Source of the DNA: Legionella massiliensis
GTDB lineage: Bacteria; Pseudomonadota; Gammaproteobacteria; Legionellales; Legionellaceae
Assembly (NCBI RefSeq): GCF_000756815.1
Contig: NZ_CCVW01000004.1
Location: 558,001-622,000, forward strand
Direction of reading: 5' to 3'
DNA length: 64,000 nt
The position numbers were made by a program, and so were the translations under genes. Positions 8,309-17,650 of the stretch are shown piece after piece. Each line of letters begins with the position of its first letter. Positions within the stretch are counted from its first letter, which is position 1. The notes beneath the pieces are model-generated. The model saw only the letters and a list, made by a program, of their open reading frames with translations, was not told where the DNA came from and did no database searches.

Positions 8309-10612
8309 ATGAAACGATTTTTAAAATTAACAACCTTAGTCCTATCACTACTGTTAGTTTCCTTAACAGCCTACATCCTATTCAGCCCAAAGCCCCCACT
8401 GCTGACAGGCATAAGCTTCTCAACGGCTGTCTATGACCAACATGAGCATTTATTGCGACTAACCCTCTCTAAGGATGAAAAATATCGTTTATTCACTCCG
8501 TTAACAGAAATTTCTCATCAGCTGCAAGAAGCAACACTGCTGCAAGAAGATCAATATTTCTATTGGCACTATGGTTTAAACCCCTTAGCTATGCTCAAAG
8601 CCGGATGGCAAACCTATGTAGTCAAATCAAGGCGAGTTGGCGCATCGACTATTACCATGCAGCTTGCCAGAATACGTTTTGCTATTAACTCCAAAAAATT
8701 ATCTGGGAAATTATTGCAAGTCATTCGTGCTCTCCAACTTGAAAGACACTACTCTAAGAAACAAATTTTAGAGGCTTATCTAAACCTGGCACCCTATGGT
8801 AATAACATTGAAGGGGTAGGGGCTGCGTCTTTGGTGTATTTCTCTAAGCCTGTTAATAAAATTAGCCTGCCGCAGGCTTTGACCCTAAGTGTTATCCCGC
8901 AAAATCCAACGAGCCGCACTCCCTCCAATAAGAATCTTAAGGATATAAGAAACAAGCTGTTCGTCCGCTGGTTAGCCTTGCATCCGGAGGATAAAAATAA
9001 GGAAGCGAGTATTAATCTTCCCTTAGAAATGCAAACCCTACATTCGCTGCCCTTTGTTGCGCCGCATTTTGTTAATGCTGTGCTGGCTTATAATAAGGGG
9101 CAAAAACAAGAAATAAAAACTACGGTTGATGCACGATTACAGGCTATTCTCAAGCGAATAACCGCAAATTATCTAGTACGTAAGCGATCTATTGGTGCTT
9201 ATAATGCTGCTGTCTTGCTGGTAGATAGTCGTGATATGTCAGTCAAAGGTTTAATCGGCTCGGCAGATTTCTTTAACACGTCGATTGCCGGGCAAATTGA
9301 TGGCACTGAAATAAAACGCTCACCAGGTTCTACTCTTAAACCCTTTATTTATGGTTTGGCGCTTGATCAGGGATTAATTCATCCTAATACTGTATTGAAA
9401 GATGTGCCGCATAGTTTCGGTAGCTATAACCCAGAAAACTTTGATTATGATTTTATGGGGCCAATCAAGGCAAAAGATGCTTTAGTGCTAAGCCGTAACA
9501 TTCCCGCAATCTATCTGGCAAGCCAACTCACTAAACCCAATTTACACAAATTGCTTGAGGATGCCCAAGTCAGCCATTTAAAGCCAGAGTCCTACTACGG
9601 CTTAGCTCTCAGCTTGGGTGGGGCAGAATTGACAATGAAAGAGTTGACTAGTCTGTATGCTATGTTAGCCAATGATGGTTTATGGTACCCCCTGCGAACA
9701 CGTCAGGATGAGCCAATTAATCCCGGGAAGCGCTTACTCTCCACAGAAGCGAGCTTTTTAGTTTTGGATATGCTGAAGGAAACCCCGCGCCCCGATGCAA
9801 ATTTTGCAGGACAACTCCCTGTTTCCTGGAAGACTGGTACTTCTTCGGGTTATCGTGATGCTTGGTCTGTTGGGGTCTTTGGACCCTATGTGTTAACTGT
9901 CTGGCTAGGTAATTTTAATAATAAGGCAAACCCTGCCTTTGTTGGTAAAAATCTAGCTGCCCCTTTGTTTTTTGAGCTAATAGATGCAATTCGCCATGAA
10001 GCTGGGCCGATACCTACCTTAGTAAAGCGACCAGAGACAATGCATCTGGCTAGGGTTGAAGTCTGTAAAGCCTCTGGCATGTTGCCAACCCGATATTGCC
10101 TTGATAGAGAAATGACTTGGTTTATTCCCGGCAAATCACCAATCAAGACAGATACTATCTATCGTGAGGTGGCGATTGATCAGCTGACCGGTTTGCGAAC
10201 TTGCCACTTTAATGAAAATACACGCTTTGAGATTTATGAGTTTTGGCCGACGGATTTGCTCAAGATTTTCAAAAGAGCTGGTATTAAACGACGTACTCCA
10301 CCAGTATTTGAATCAGATTGTAACCTAACAACTAACCGGATAGGGCTGAGTCCACAAATAACCTCGCCACAAACTGAGCTTAGCTATATTGTAAGAGCAA
10401 ACTCAAAGCAAAAATCAGAAATTCCTCTAACAGCGGTTACTGATGCTGATGTGGCAGCGGTTTACTGGTTTATCAATGAAACTTATTTAGCTAAAACAGC
10501 GCCGGATGAGCCTTTTTTATGGCAGGCTAGGGCAGGTAAGTTTACAGTGAGAGTAGTTGATGATCACGGACGTTCTGATGCCCGGGATGTTCGAGTTCGG
10601 GTTGAGGGTTAG
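8309..10612 (+). CDS. pbpC: Penicillin-binding protein 1C (bifunctional glycosyltransferase/transpeptidase)
   Basis: 767 residues from the ATG at 8309. Upstream in-frame TTG at 8258 lies in a repeat, so the ATG before KRFLKLTTLVLSLLLVSL, which opens a membrane anchor, is preferred. A GT51 domain follows with EDQYFYWHYG and GASTITMQLAR. The transpeptidase domain has SPGSTLKPF (catalytic Ser near residue 341), SRN and KTGTSSG (near 508). The C-terminal 90 residues form the BiPBP_C domain typical of PBP1C. In E. coli yfhM and pbpC are adjacent and co-directional; here they diverge across a 351-bp region holding a MITE and a hairpin. It polymerises and crosslinks peptidoglycan in the periplasm; how far this enzyme is active in vivo is unclear in the family. 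Confidence 0.94.
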   Translation: MKRFLKLTTLVLSLLLVSLTAYILFSPKPPLLTGISFSTAVYDQHEHLLRLTLSKDEKYRLFTPLTEISHQLQEATLLQEDQYFYWHYGLNPLAMLKAGWQTYVVKSRRVGASTITMQLARIRFAINSKKLSGKLLQVIRALQLERHYSKKQILEAYLNLAPYGNNIEGVGAASLVYFSKPVNKISLPQALTLSVIPQNPTSRTPSNKNLKDIRNKLFVRWLALHPEDKNKEASINLPLEMQTLHSLPFVAPHFVNAVLAYNKGQKQEIKTTVDARLQAILKRITANYLVRKRSIGAYNAAVLLVDSRDMSVKGLIGSADFFNTSIAGQIDGTEIKRSPGSTLKPFIYGLALDQGLIHPNTVLKDVPHSFGSYNPENFDYDFMGPIKAKDALVLSRNIPAIYLASQLTKPNLHKLLEDAQVSHLKPESYYGLALSLGGAELTMKELTSLYAMLANDGLWYPLRTRQDEPINPGKRLLSTEASFLVLDMLKETPRPDANFAGQLPVSWKTGTSSGYRDAWSVGVFGPYVLTVWLGNFNNKANPAFVGKNLAAPLFFELIDAIRHEAGPIPTLVKRPETMHLARVEVCKASGMLPTRYCLDREMTWFIPGKSPIKTDTIYREVAIDQLTGLRTCHFNENTRFEIYEFWPTDLLKIFKRAGIKRRTPPVFESDCNLTTNRIGLSPQITSPQTELSYIVRANSKQKSEIPLTAVTDADVAAVYWFINETYLAKTAPDEPFLWQARAGKFTVRVVDDHGRSDARDVRVRVEG

Positions 10613-10640
10613 TGTCGTTTTCTTCTGAGCTCCAACCCAT

Positions 10641-10880
10641 AACCCAGCCATCCCGAACGTAACCACGTCATCCCGAACGTAACCACGTCATCCCGAACGT
10701 AACCACGTCATCCCGAACCTAACCACGTCATCCCGAACGTAACCACGTCATCCCGAACGTAACCACGTCATCCCGAACGTAACCACGTCATCCCGAACGT
10801 AACCACGTCATCCCGAACGTAACCACGTCATCCCGAACGTAACCACGTCATCCCGAACGTAACCACGTCATCCCGAACGT
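10641..10880. repeat. Tandem array of 20-bp units (12 copies)
   Basis: The unit is AACCACGTCATCCCGAACGT. From 10661 to 10880 there are 11 copies, identical except for one substitution at 10719. A degenerate first unit (AACCCAGCCATCCCGAACGT) starts at 10641. The array runs directly into a family A palindrome at 10866. The unit contains that palindrome's outer end (CGTCATCCCGAACGT), so the array looks like amplification of one end of the dispersed repeat. The array fills the gap between convergent pbpC and licD. There is no reading frame of note. Confidence 0.95.
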
Positions 10881-10947
10881 AGTGAGGGATCTCCGGGATT
10901 AGCACCGAGCCATATCCAGGAGATCCTTCGCTGTGCTCAGGATGACG
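10866..10947. repeat. Dispersed palindromic repeat, family A copy 2
   Basis: An 82-bp palindrome, CGTCATCCCGAACGTAGTGA to a closing GCTCAGGATGACG, with the inner arms GGATCTCC and GGAGATCC. Its left end merges with the 20-bp tandem array, and its right end overlaps the last codons and stop of the LicD-family gene. It probably also acts as a transcription terminator between two convergent genes. Confidence 0.85.
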
Positions 10948-11794
10948 GGCTATCAACCACTAATTCACGGCAATGCTTTAAAACCCGCTCTTCTTCAGGC
11001 GGCAAAAGAGAATAATCGCCAAATTGATGAGCTAGCATAACCTCGGGGCGATTGGGAATATTAAAATATGCTCCCTCAAAGAGAGTTTTCTTCAAGGGAT
11101 AGAAATCATCATAGTTAAAATAGGTGCCATTGATACAATCATAACCATAACCTAACCAGGGACTCTCACTAGCATTCGCCTTAGTAATAATCCCTTGCAG
11201 CGCCTTTTCCAGCATTGTTTTTGGTAGAAGCATAGAAATTGTTTTATAGAACCTACGATAATGCCCCATTTGCAAGTACATTGCGGCGTATTTATGGTGG
11301 AGAACTCGACAAAGTTTTTTGCTGGCGATTTTATACACTTTTTGTTGCAAGGGTTTTGCCGGTCTTTTGTCATAAACAAAGATATCGATGTAAATTCCTT
11401 GCTTGTAGGGTTCATCGCCACGCTCTTTTTTCTCAACATAACGGCTGTTCAGATCCCTGATTTTTAGTTGTACCGCCAGATTAAAATAGCCTTTATCGGT
11501 TTGCGCTGTTTGTAACCACATATTTTCAGGAAGTTCTGCAGCAGCAAGCTGAAGAAATTTATTAAAGCTATCGCGGGGCATAGAGATATCTAGATCATCA
11601 TCCCAGGGAATAAAGCCCTGATGGCGAATAGCACCCAGCAAAGAACCGCCTTCAAGCCAATAATCTAATCCATGTTTTTCACAGATTGCATCAACAAATT
11701 TAAGCATAGCCAGCATTTTAAGCTGTGCCTGTCTCAGACTACCGTCTTTGAGAAGCTTGTCTGCGTAGTTTTCCATATCTAACTGCCTCATCAT
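10937..11794 (-). CDS. LicD family phosphotransferase
   Basis: 285 residues. The family signature is plain: YWLEGGSLLGAIRHQGFIPW followed by DDDLDISM, where GS(x)LGA and the acidic D-D-D-D cluster (near residues 64-69) are the nucleotidyltransferase-fold metal-binding residues. LicD proteins transfer phosphocholine or related phospho-groups from CDP-activated donors to surface glycans; the acceptor here is unknown. The last residues (PSS, stop) are encoded by the family A repeat, so the C-terminus has been rewritten by repeat insertion. The start at 11794 is a double ATG without a good RBS. The ATG at 11776 (MENYADKLL) follows GAGG by 9 nt and may be the true start. No glycan-pathway neighbours. 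Confidence 0.88.
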   Translation of the reverse strand: MMRQLDMENYADKLLKDGSLRQAQLKMLAMLKFVDAICEKHGLDYWLEGGSLLGAIRHQGFIPWDDDLDISMPRDSFNKFLQLAAAELPENMWLQTAQTDKGYFNLAVQLKIRDLNSRYVEKKERGDEPYKQGIYIDIFVYDKRPAKPLQQKVYKIASKKLCRVLHHKYAAMYLQMGHYRRFYKTISMLLPKTMLEKALQGIITKANASESPWLGYGYDCINGTYFNYDDFYPLKKTLFEGAYFNIPNRPEVMLAHQFGDYSLLPPEEERVLKHCRELVVDSPSS

Positions 11795-11942
11795 GCTAAG
11801 GGGGCTAGATAATGCCTACTTATTAGATTTTCGTCAAAAATAATGGAAACTAAAAAATATATCTGTCTCATCTATGAATTAATTGCTCAATTTGATATCA
11901 TCCCATCGGTTTTTCAAATATTAATTTTAATAAGGGATGCTT

Positions 11943-13145
11943 ATGTTTCGTGCATTAAATAAATTCTTTGGTAGTCTAGCAGGCTTTGTTCTATACCCTC
12001 TCAAGTCATTAATTATTAGCCTCTTATTAATCGCATTGGCGCTTATACTTACAGCAGCGGCATTAGTCGGTATGCCTATTTTAGCCGCTATCATTTTTGG
12101 AAGTCTTGCAGAGGAAAATAAGCTTTCCACCGCCTTGATAGCTGGTTTTGTTGCTTTAGGGATTACGCTGATTGTAACCCCATTAGTTTCAGGTCTAGTG
12201 CTGTTTAGTTTAGCTGCTGGTGGTATAAAAGATTTCTTTAGAGCTGCAGTCTTTGGCTTGTCTGATGGTTATCAAAATGGATTATTTTTCCATGTATTGT
12301 GGCGTTCATTGAGTGATTTCATTGTTTTTAACTCTAACCTACGAATAGCCGTCGCAGTCCTTAATGCTATGGGTTCAAGTAGAGTAGAGGGAATCGATGA
12401 ACAAGCCTTAGCACAATTAGGGGATGAGAATGATGTTGACTTCTACGCTTTAGAAGATGTTCCAGTTGTCAACCAACCAAATGACTTTTCTGACATTGTT
12501 GAACAACCCTCGCAAGTAGTAAAGAAAGTGTTTAAGCCGCTCACTAGTGAAGAGCTTGAGTTAGCTAGGAGTCAGGATAGCGTAAGTGCTCTCTTAGCTA
12601 GCTATAATGATTTGCATCAACGACTTACTCTACTTGATGAAGAGATCCGAAATAGAGGGACAAATCATGATGCTGATTTAGCAACGCTCGAAGATGAACT
12701 AGTTGTTTATACAGCAATTAAAGAGCCGGCTCTGCTAGTAAAACAATACCAAGATGACAATGGAAGATGGCGAGCTATTCCTGGTTTGACTAAGATCGTT
12801 GATAAAGCTACTCAAGAACAATGGCTACGCCTGAATAAGACTCATCCGACAACCAGGGAACCCTTGGATGGAGCTAATCCCTATAATGACAAGCCAGCGC
12901 GCTATCGTATGCGTGTTTATAAAAATATGAATGATGCCCAAGAGCTTATTGAAGCATCTATTCTTATTCGTCAAGAGCTTAAAAAACTTAACCCGGCTAA
13001 TATTCAACCAGCTGCGGTTATTTCAAGTGTGCGCTCTTTAATACAAAGCAATACTGGTCTGTTTGGATCTGGAAACAGGGTTGCTGAGCAAGAAAGGTTG
13101 AACACTAATCCTGAGGAAGAGAGAAGCTTAAGCTATTCGTCGTAA
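11943..13145 (+). CDS. Two-helix membrane protein with U-box-like segment, candidate Dot/Icm effector
   Basis: 400 residues. An ATG at 11937 abuts AAGGG, so the ATG at 11943, 6 nt from it, is the better start. Residues about 20-52 and 62-92 are two long hydrophobic helices forming a hairpin. Residues about 251-320 resemble the degenerate U-box region seen in Legionella effectors: a leading YTAIKEPALLVKQY, then GLTKIVDKATQEQWL and HPTTREPL. U-boxes bind ubiquitin-conjugating E2 enzymes, but this match is by eye and weak. The C-terminus is Glu-rich (NPEEERSLSYSS), as in the E-block secretion signal of Dot/Icm substrates. The gene stands alone between divergent and convergent neighbours, which is usual for effectors. 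An inner-membrane protein of unknown function is the alternative. Confidence 0.6.
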   Translation: MFRALNKFFGSLAGFVLYPLKSLIISLLLIALALILTAAALVGMPILAAIIFGSLAEENKLSTALIAGFVALGITLIVTPLVSGLVLFSLAAGGIKDFFRAAVFGLSDGYQNGLFFHVLWRSLSDFIVFNSNLRIAVAVLNAMGSSRVEGIDEQALAQLGDENDVDFYALEDVPVVNQPNDFSDIVEQPSQVVKKVFKPLTSEELELARSQDSVSALLASYNDLHQRLTLLDEEIRNRGTNHDADLATLEDELVVYTAIKEPALLVKQYQDDNGRWRAIPGLTKIVDKATQEQWLRLNKTHPTTREPLDGANPYNDKPARYRMRVYKNMNDAQELIEASILIRQELKKLNPANIQPAAVISSVRSLIQSNTGLFGSGNRVAEQERLNTNPEEERSLSYSS

Positions 13146-13153
13146 TCCATCTT

Positions 13154-13235
13154 CGTCATCTAGAGCGTAGCGAAGGATCTCCTGAATGTAGCACATTGCT
13201 AATCCCGGAGATCCTTCGCTACGCTCTAGATGACG
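13154..13235. repeat. Dispersed palindromic repeat, family A copy 3
   Basis: An 82-bp near-perfect palindrome. It runs from CGTCATCTAGAGCGTAGCGA to its complement ending CTAGATGACG, with a centre CTGAATGTAGCACATTGCTA. It lies between two convergent genes and can fold as a strong terminator-like hairpin. Confidence 0.88.
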
Positions 13236-13240
13236 GTAAT

Positions 13241-13606
13241 TCAAATAATCAATCCAATCACTACCTCTCGCTGCTCATTGAGCAACACATTAAAAGTCCG
13301 GCATGCAGCGCCAATGGACATAGTCTCTAAACCAATACGTCGCTTTGCTAGAGCCAATATTGTTGGCTGTGGCGCAAACTTTCCCTGTTGCTTATGACCG
13401 ATGATGATAATTTTAGGCTGATAACGAAGCAGGGGCTCCAAGGACTCTTCATCGAGTTCTTGAATAGATGAAATTGGCCATTCACTGATAATTTCATGAG
13501 TACTGATGATAAGGCTGCTTTGATAAGTGGAGGAACCAACCTTAATCCCCTCATCGCTATAGGCCTGGATGCTATTCTGATCAGCTGCTTCTAAGTTGAT
13601 ATGCAT
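13241..13606 (-). CDS. Mth938-like domain-containing protein
   Basis: 121 residues. The pattern is that of the Mth938/NDUFAF3 family: a short beta-strand opening, PKIIIIGHKQQGKF, then ALAKRRIGLETMSIGAACRTFNVLL, with R and C near the centre and a final hydrophobic strand (VVIGLII). The mitochondrial member NDUFAF3 assists complex I assembly; the bacterial role is not known. The length is the family's usual. It diverges from alaC with a 59-bp gap. The stop lies just after a family A palindrome. Confidence 0.82.
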   Translation of the reverse strand: MHINLEAADQNSIQAYSDEGIKVGSSTYQSSLIISTHEIISEWPISSIQELDEESLEPLLRYQPKIIIIGHKQQGKFAPQPTILALAKRRIGLETMSIGAACRTFNVLLNEQREVVIGLII

Positions 13607-13665
13607 GGTGTTTAATCGGACGTTAATTTATACTAGCTGGCAGTATATCACAGAGGTAATTAAAC

Positions 13666-14859
13666 ATGAGTCCCTTTCCACGTATCAAACGCTTACCCCC
13701 TTACGTCTTTAACACCCTAACACAGTTAAAATCAGAGGCACGAGCGCGTGGAGAAGACATTATTGATTTTGGTATGGGAAACCCTGATCAGCCTACTCCC
13801 AAACATATCGTTGACAAGCTAGTTGAAACCGCACAACGACCTGATACTCATCGTTACTCAATGTCTAAAGGTATTCCCCGTTTACGTCGTGCTATGGCAA
13901 CTTGGTATCAGCGCCATTATGGGGTCACTCTCAATCCAGAAACTCAGGTTCTAACGACGATTGGTTCAAAAGAAGGCCTAGCCCATCTTGCTTTAGCAAT
14001 CAGTGGGCCTGGCGATACAGTGTTGGTGCCTGATCCAGCTTACCCTATTCATACCTATGGTTTTATTATTGCTGGCGCTAATGTTAAACAAATTCCCTTA
14101 ATTGATGAGAACCAGTTTTTAGAAGCAGTCGAAGTTGCAATTGAGCAAACCTGGCCACGTCCTAAAGCCTTAGTTATCAGCTTCCCAGCGAATCCAAGTA
14201 CCCATTGCGTTGAATATGAATTTTTTGAGCGCGTTGTTGAATTAGCAAAACGAAATGAGCTCTGGATAATTCATGATTTGGCTTATGCCGATATCGTCTT
14301 TGATGGTTATAAAGCTCCCTCAATTTTACAAGTACCTGGTGCTATCGATGTAGCTATTGAGACCTATTCCATGTCGAAATCTTACAATATGCCTGGTTGG
14401 CGTGTAGGTTTTGCCTGCGGTAATGAGGAATTAGTTTATGCCTTGACTCGCATCAAGTCCTATTTAGATTACGGTACTTTCACTCCAATCCAAGTCGCGG
14501 CCATTACCGCGCTTGAAGGGCCTGATGATTGCGTAGAAGAAATCCGGGCTATGTATGAGCGACGCCGCAATGTTTTATGTGATGGCTTGCAAGAAATTGG
14601 CTGGCAGGTTGAAAGACCTAAGGCAACTATGTTCGTTTGGGCACCAATTCCCGAACCCTATCAGCATATGGGTTCGCTAGAGTTTTCCAAATACCTGCTG
14701 AAGGAGGCCTTCGTTGCCGTTTCGCCAGGAATAGGTTTTGGTCCACAGAGCGATGGTTATGTTCGTTTTGGTTTAATCGAAAATAGTCAACGCATGCGTC
14801 AGGCTTTACGTAATTTAAAGGCCTTATTTAAGAGAGATGGTTATTTAAAGGCAGTGTAA
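13666..14859 (+). CDS. alaC: Alanine-synthesising aminotransferase, AlaC type
   Basis: 397 residues, class I/II PLP-dependent aminotransferase. The N-terminus ([19 protein letters not shown]) and [12 protein letters not shown] are those of AlaC (YfdZ). [15 protein letters not shown] holds the PLP-binding Lys near residue 237, and the C-terminal YVRFGLIEN contains the substrate carboxylate-binding Arg. It interconverts pyruvate and glutamate with alanine and 2-oxoglutarate in the cytosol. An RBS (GAGG) precedes the ATG. It is the first gene of a run with the next protein (3-bp gap) and recJ. Confidence 0.9.
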   Translation: MSPFPRIKRLPPYVFNTLTQLKSEARARGEDIIDFGMGNPDQPTPKHIVDKLVETAQRPDTHRYSMSKGIPRLRRAMATWYQRHYGVTLNPETQVLTTIGSKEGLAHLALAISGPGDTVLVPDPAYPIHTYGFIIAGANVKQIPLIDENQFLEAVEVAIEQTWPRPKALVISFPANPSTHCVEYEFFERVVELAKRNELWIIHDLAYADIVFDGYKAPSILQVPGAIDVAIETYSMSKSYNMPGWRVGFACGNEELVYALTRIKSYLDYGTFTPIQVAAITALEGPDDCVEEIRAMYERRRNVLCDGLQEIGWQVERPKATMFVWAPIPEPYQHMGSLEFSKYLLKEAFVAVSPGIGFGPQSDGYVRFGLIENSQRMRQALRNLKALFKRDGYLKAV

Positions 14860-14862
14860 TCA

Positions 14863-15666
14863 ATGGATGTAGTGGTCAATGGTATAAAGGATGAGCTGCC
14901 ATCTGATAGTAAACCCTTAGCCGGACTAGGGGATTACTATCAAAATATTTTGCTTTGTTTCTCTTATGAGCCAGAGTCTTTGCCTCTCGCCGATTTGCTA
15001 AAACACTATCATCAGCTAAGCGGAAAATGGCTTGTCGCATCGCCCGTGCATTGGGAAGCAACCCATAATGATGCAATGCTTGTCGCAGCAGGTACAGAAC
15101 TAGAGCTCTCAGAAGATGAATCAAGGTTATGGTTTACACAAGTTGCTGATTTCTTAAAAGCAGATGGTTTTAATCCTGTATTTCATGATACACAAACCTG
15201 GTTATTTAACATTGACGATAAGCCTGAAATCAAAAGCCAATCAGCCCAGTCTCTCATGCATAAATCCTTAATGCCTGCTTTATCTGGCTTAGATAAATCG
15301 TTGTATTGGCAGCGCCTTATCACTGAATTGCAAATGTATCTGGGAGCTCATCCACTGAGTTCGCTACGTGAAGGCTTAGCAATTAATGGACTTTGGTTTT
15401 GGGGTGAGGGCGAGTTGCAAATTAAGACAAAGAGGGTGGTTACAACGGATGATGAGGTGCTGATTGACTCCCTAGGACAATCCCTTAGTGCTTTAAGCCC
15501 AACCACTGCCTTTGCAAAGGATGATTTGCTAATTATTAGCGATCCAAAGCAGCTTGTTGCAAACCAGCTGGAAGAAAGAATTAATAAACATAAAGTCAAT
15601 TGGTACTGGAATAATTGCAGTTATTCCAGGAAGGCAACCCATTGGTGGTCAAGACTCTGGAGATAA
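14863..15666 (+). CDS. RecJ-linked conserved protein, phosphoglycerate-mutase-like group
   Basis: 267 residues. It starts 3 nt after the alaC stop and ends 2 nt before recJ, so the three genes are probably co-transcribed. I recognise the type from other gammaproteobacteria, where a protein annotated as uncharacterised or loosely related to cofactor-independent phosphoglycerate mutase sits directly before recJ. Motifs visible are KWLVASPVHWEATHNDAML, a GLDKSLYWQRLITELQMYL helix, and GLWFWGEGEL. No catalytic Ser/metal motif of true phosphoglycerate mutase is evident, so the biochemical role is open. No signal peptide or membrane segment. Confidence 0.7.
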   Translation: MDVVVNGIKDELPSDSKPLAGLGDYYQNILLCFSYEPESLPLADLLKHYHQLSGKWLVASPVHWEATHNDAMLVAAGTELELSEDESRLWFTQVADFLKADGFNPVFHDTQTWLFNIDDKPEIKSQSAQSLMHKSLMPALSGLDKSLYWQRLITELQMYLGAHPLSSLREGLAINGLWFWGEGELQIKTKRVVTTDDEVLIDSLGQSLSALSPTTAFAKDDLLIISDPKQLVANQLEERINKHKVNWYWNNCSYSRKATHWWSRLWR

Positions 15667-15668
15667 TT

Positions 15669-17396
15669 ATGCGCATCAAACAACGGGAACTTCCTCAGTC
15701 AATACCATCCTTTGTCAATCATGCTTCGGTCTTGCAGCGAATTTACGCCCTGCGTGGTTTGACGGATGAAACGCAGTTGGATAAATCACTGCAAGCCTTA
15801 TTACCCTTTAATACGCTAACGGATATCGATAAAGCTTGTTTACGTCTCGAACAAGCCTTGAATGAACAGCAACGCATCCTGATTGTGGGCGATTTTGATG
15901 CCGATGGCGCGACATCAACGGCGCTCGCTATTTCTGCTCTACGCCTGCTGGGGGCAGCTCATGTAGAGTTTTTAGTGCCCAATCGTTTTGAGTTTGGTTA
16001 TGGCTTAACACCAGCCATTATTGAGGTTGCTAAAAAATGGCAGCCAGATCTGATTATCACAGTTGATAATGGTATTGCTAGTATTGACGGCGTCGAAGCA
16101 GCGAATGCAGCGGGAATTGATGTACTGATTACGGATCATCATTTACCTGCAGAAATCTTGCCTAAGGCTTGTGCAATTGTTAATCCGAATCAGCATGATG
16201 ATCACTTTCAAAGTAAATCGATTGCCGGTGTCGGAGTCATTTTCTATGTCATGCTCGCACTAAGACGCCATCTGATTAATGTGGGCTGGTTTAGTTCCCA
16301 GGGTTTAGCCGAACCTAATATGGCGCAACTGCTGGATTTGGTTGCCTTAGGTACGGTTGCTGATGTGGTTGCCCTTGATCAAAACAATCGGATTTTAGTC
16401 AGCCAAGGCTTAGCCAGAATTCGCCAAGGCCACTGCAGACCAGGAATCAAGGCGCTAATTGAAATTGCCGGCAGGGATCATTCTCGTTTACGTGAATCTG
16501 ATTTGGGCTTTGCTGTTGCTCCAAGGCTTAATGCCGCTGGACGTCTTGATGATATGTCTCTCGGTATTGAATGCCTGCTTAGTGATAATTATGAAAAGGC
16601 CAAGATGTTAGCGCTACAACTCGATGAACTTAACCAAGAGCGCCGGGTTATCGAAGCGGAGATGAAAGAGCAAGCGATGCTTGCTGTCGAAAAGCTCACG
16701 AAAAAAATTGAAAATGATAATCGCCTACCTGTAGCCCTGTGTTTGTACGACCAAGCCTGGCATCAAGGAGTAATCGGAATTCTCGCTGGTCGCTTAAAAG
16801 AGCGCTACCATCGACCAGTTATTGCTTTTGCAGTTATTAATGATGAATTAAAGGGCTCGGCGCGCTCTGTACCTGGGTTGAATATACGTGATGCGCTTGC
16901 TGCTGTTGATAAGGACTTTCCAGGACTGATCACCAAATTTGGCGGCCACGCAATGGCAGCTGGCTTAAGTTTGCCGACCCAAGCTTTTAAGGACTTTCAT
17001 GAAGCCTTTATTAATGAGGTTGCAAAACATATTGATGTTTCTCAATGTGAAGGGATTTTATATACCGATGGGGCTTTGGATCCGGAAGAAATCACCTTGG
17101 AAACCGCAAACTTGTTACATCAGGCAGGTCCCTGGGGGCAACAATTTCCTGAGCCCTGTTTTGATAACATCTTTGAAATAATGGAGCAGCGGCTTGTAGG
17201 TCAGCACCACTTAAAATTGAGTCTTGCTCATCCTGATGGTGGTAAGGTTATTGACGCAATTGCCTTTAATGTTGATCTGAATCAATGGCCTAATCATCGT
17301 GCTCGACAAGCTCATATTGCTTATAAGTTGGATATCAATGTGTACCAGGGTCGAACACGGTTGCAGCTTATTGTTGAGGCGATGCAGGTGGTTTGA
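15669..17396 (+). CDS. recJ: Single-stranded-DNA-specific exonuclease RecJ
   Basis: 575 residues from the ATG at 15669, which has GGAG 7 nt upstream; longer in-frame starts overlap the previous gene. The DHH phosphoesterase motifs are GDFDADGATST (motif I), TVDNG (II) and TDHH (III, near residue 156). DHHA1 has GGHAMAAGLSLP. Together they bind Mn/Mg and cut single-stranded DNA 5' to 3'. The enzyme acts in RecF-pathway recombination, mismatch repair and base excision repair. The length matches E. coli RecJ (577). Confidence 0.96.
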   Translation: MRIKQRELPQSIPSFVNHASVLQRIYALRGLTDETQLDKSLQALLPFNTLTDIDKACLRLEQALNEQQRILIVGDFDADGATSTALAISALRLLGAAHVEFLVPNRFEFGYGLTPAIIEVAKKWQPDLIITVDNGIASIDGVEAANAAGIDVLITDHHLPAEILPKACAIVNPNQHDDHFQSKSIAGVGVIFYVMLALRRHLINVGWFSSQGLAEPNMAQLLDLVALGTVADVVALDQNNRILVSQGLARIRQGHCRPGIKALIEIAGRDHSRLRESDLGFAVAPRLNAAGRLDDMSLGIECLLSDNYEKAKMLALQLDELNQERRVIEAEMKEQAMLAVEKLTKKIENDNRLPVALCLYDQAWHQGVIGILAGRLKERYHRPVIAFAVINDELKGSARSVPGLNIRDALAAVDKDFPGLITKFGGHAMAAGLSLPTQAFKDFHEAFINEVAKHIDVSQCEGILYTDGALDPEEITLETANLLHQAGPWGQQFPEPCFDNIFEIMEQRLVGQHHLKLSLAHPDGGKVIDAIAFNVDLNQWPNHRARQAHIAYKLDINVYQGRTRLQLIVEAMQVV

Positions 17397-17650
17397 CCAC
17401 CGGATCCATATAGCCCTTAGCCTGGATGCATGGAAGCGAAATCAAAGTTTTCCTTAGATAAAGATAATCATCAATTAAACTTTAGAGGTTGGTTCACACT
17501 GCTCTTGCCTAAAAGCCTTATCTGTAAAGAAATGATGGGCTATCTATTTGAATCTATAAAGAAAACTTTCAGAGGTATAAAAGAGCTGTTGATAAATTGT
17601 TCAGTAAATGCAATAATTGTACGATTTTAAAGCAACGCTCAGGAGAAACG

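Noticed and set aside
10641..10880. 20-bp direct repeats as CRISPR array or plasmid-type iterons
   Set aside because: No spacers separate the units, and the unit contains the end of a dispersed palindrome found elsewhere in the window. It is a tandem amplification, not a CRISPR or origin.
14863..15666. Calling the RecJ-linked protein a phosphoglycerate mutase
   Set aside because: The family resemblance is by context; none of the catalytic Ser or metal-binding motifs of phosphoglycerate mutases is visible.
17430..17630. 66-codon frame before the Rab-like gene
   Set aside because: No RBS, no recognisable pattern; it lies in the leader of the Rab-like gene.
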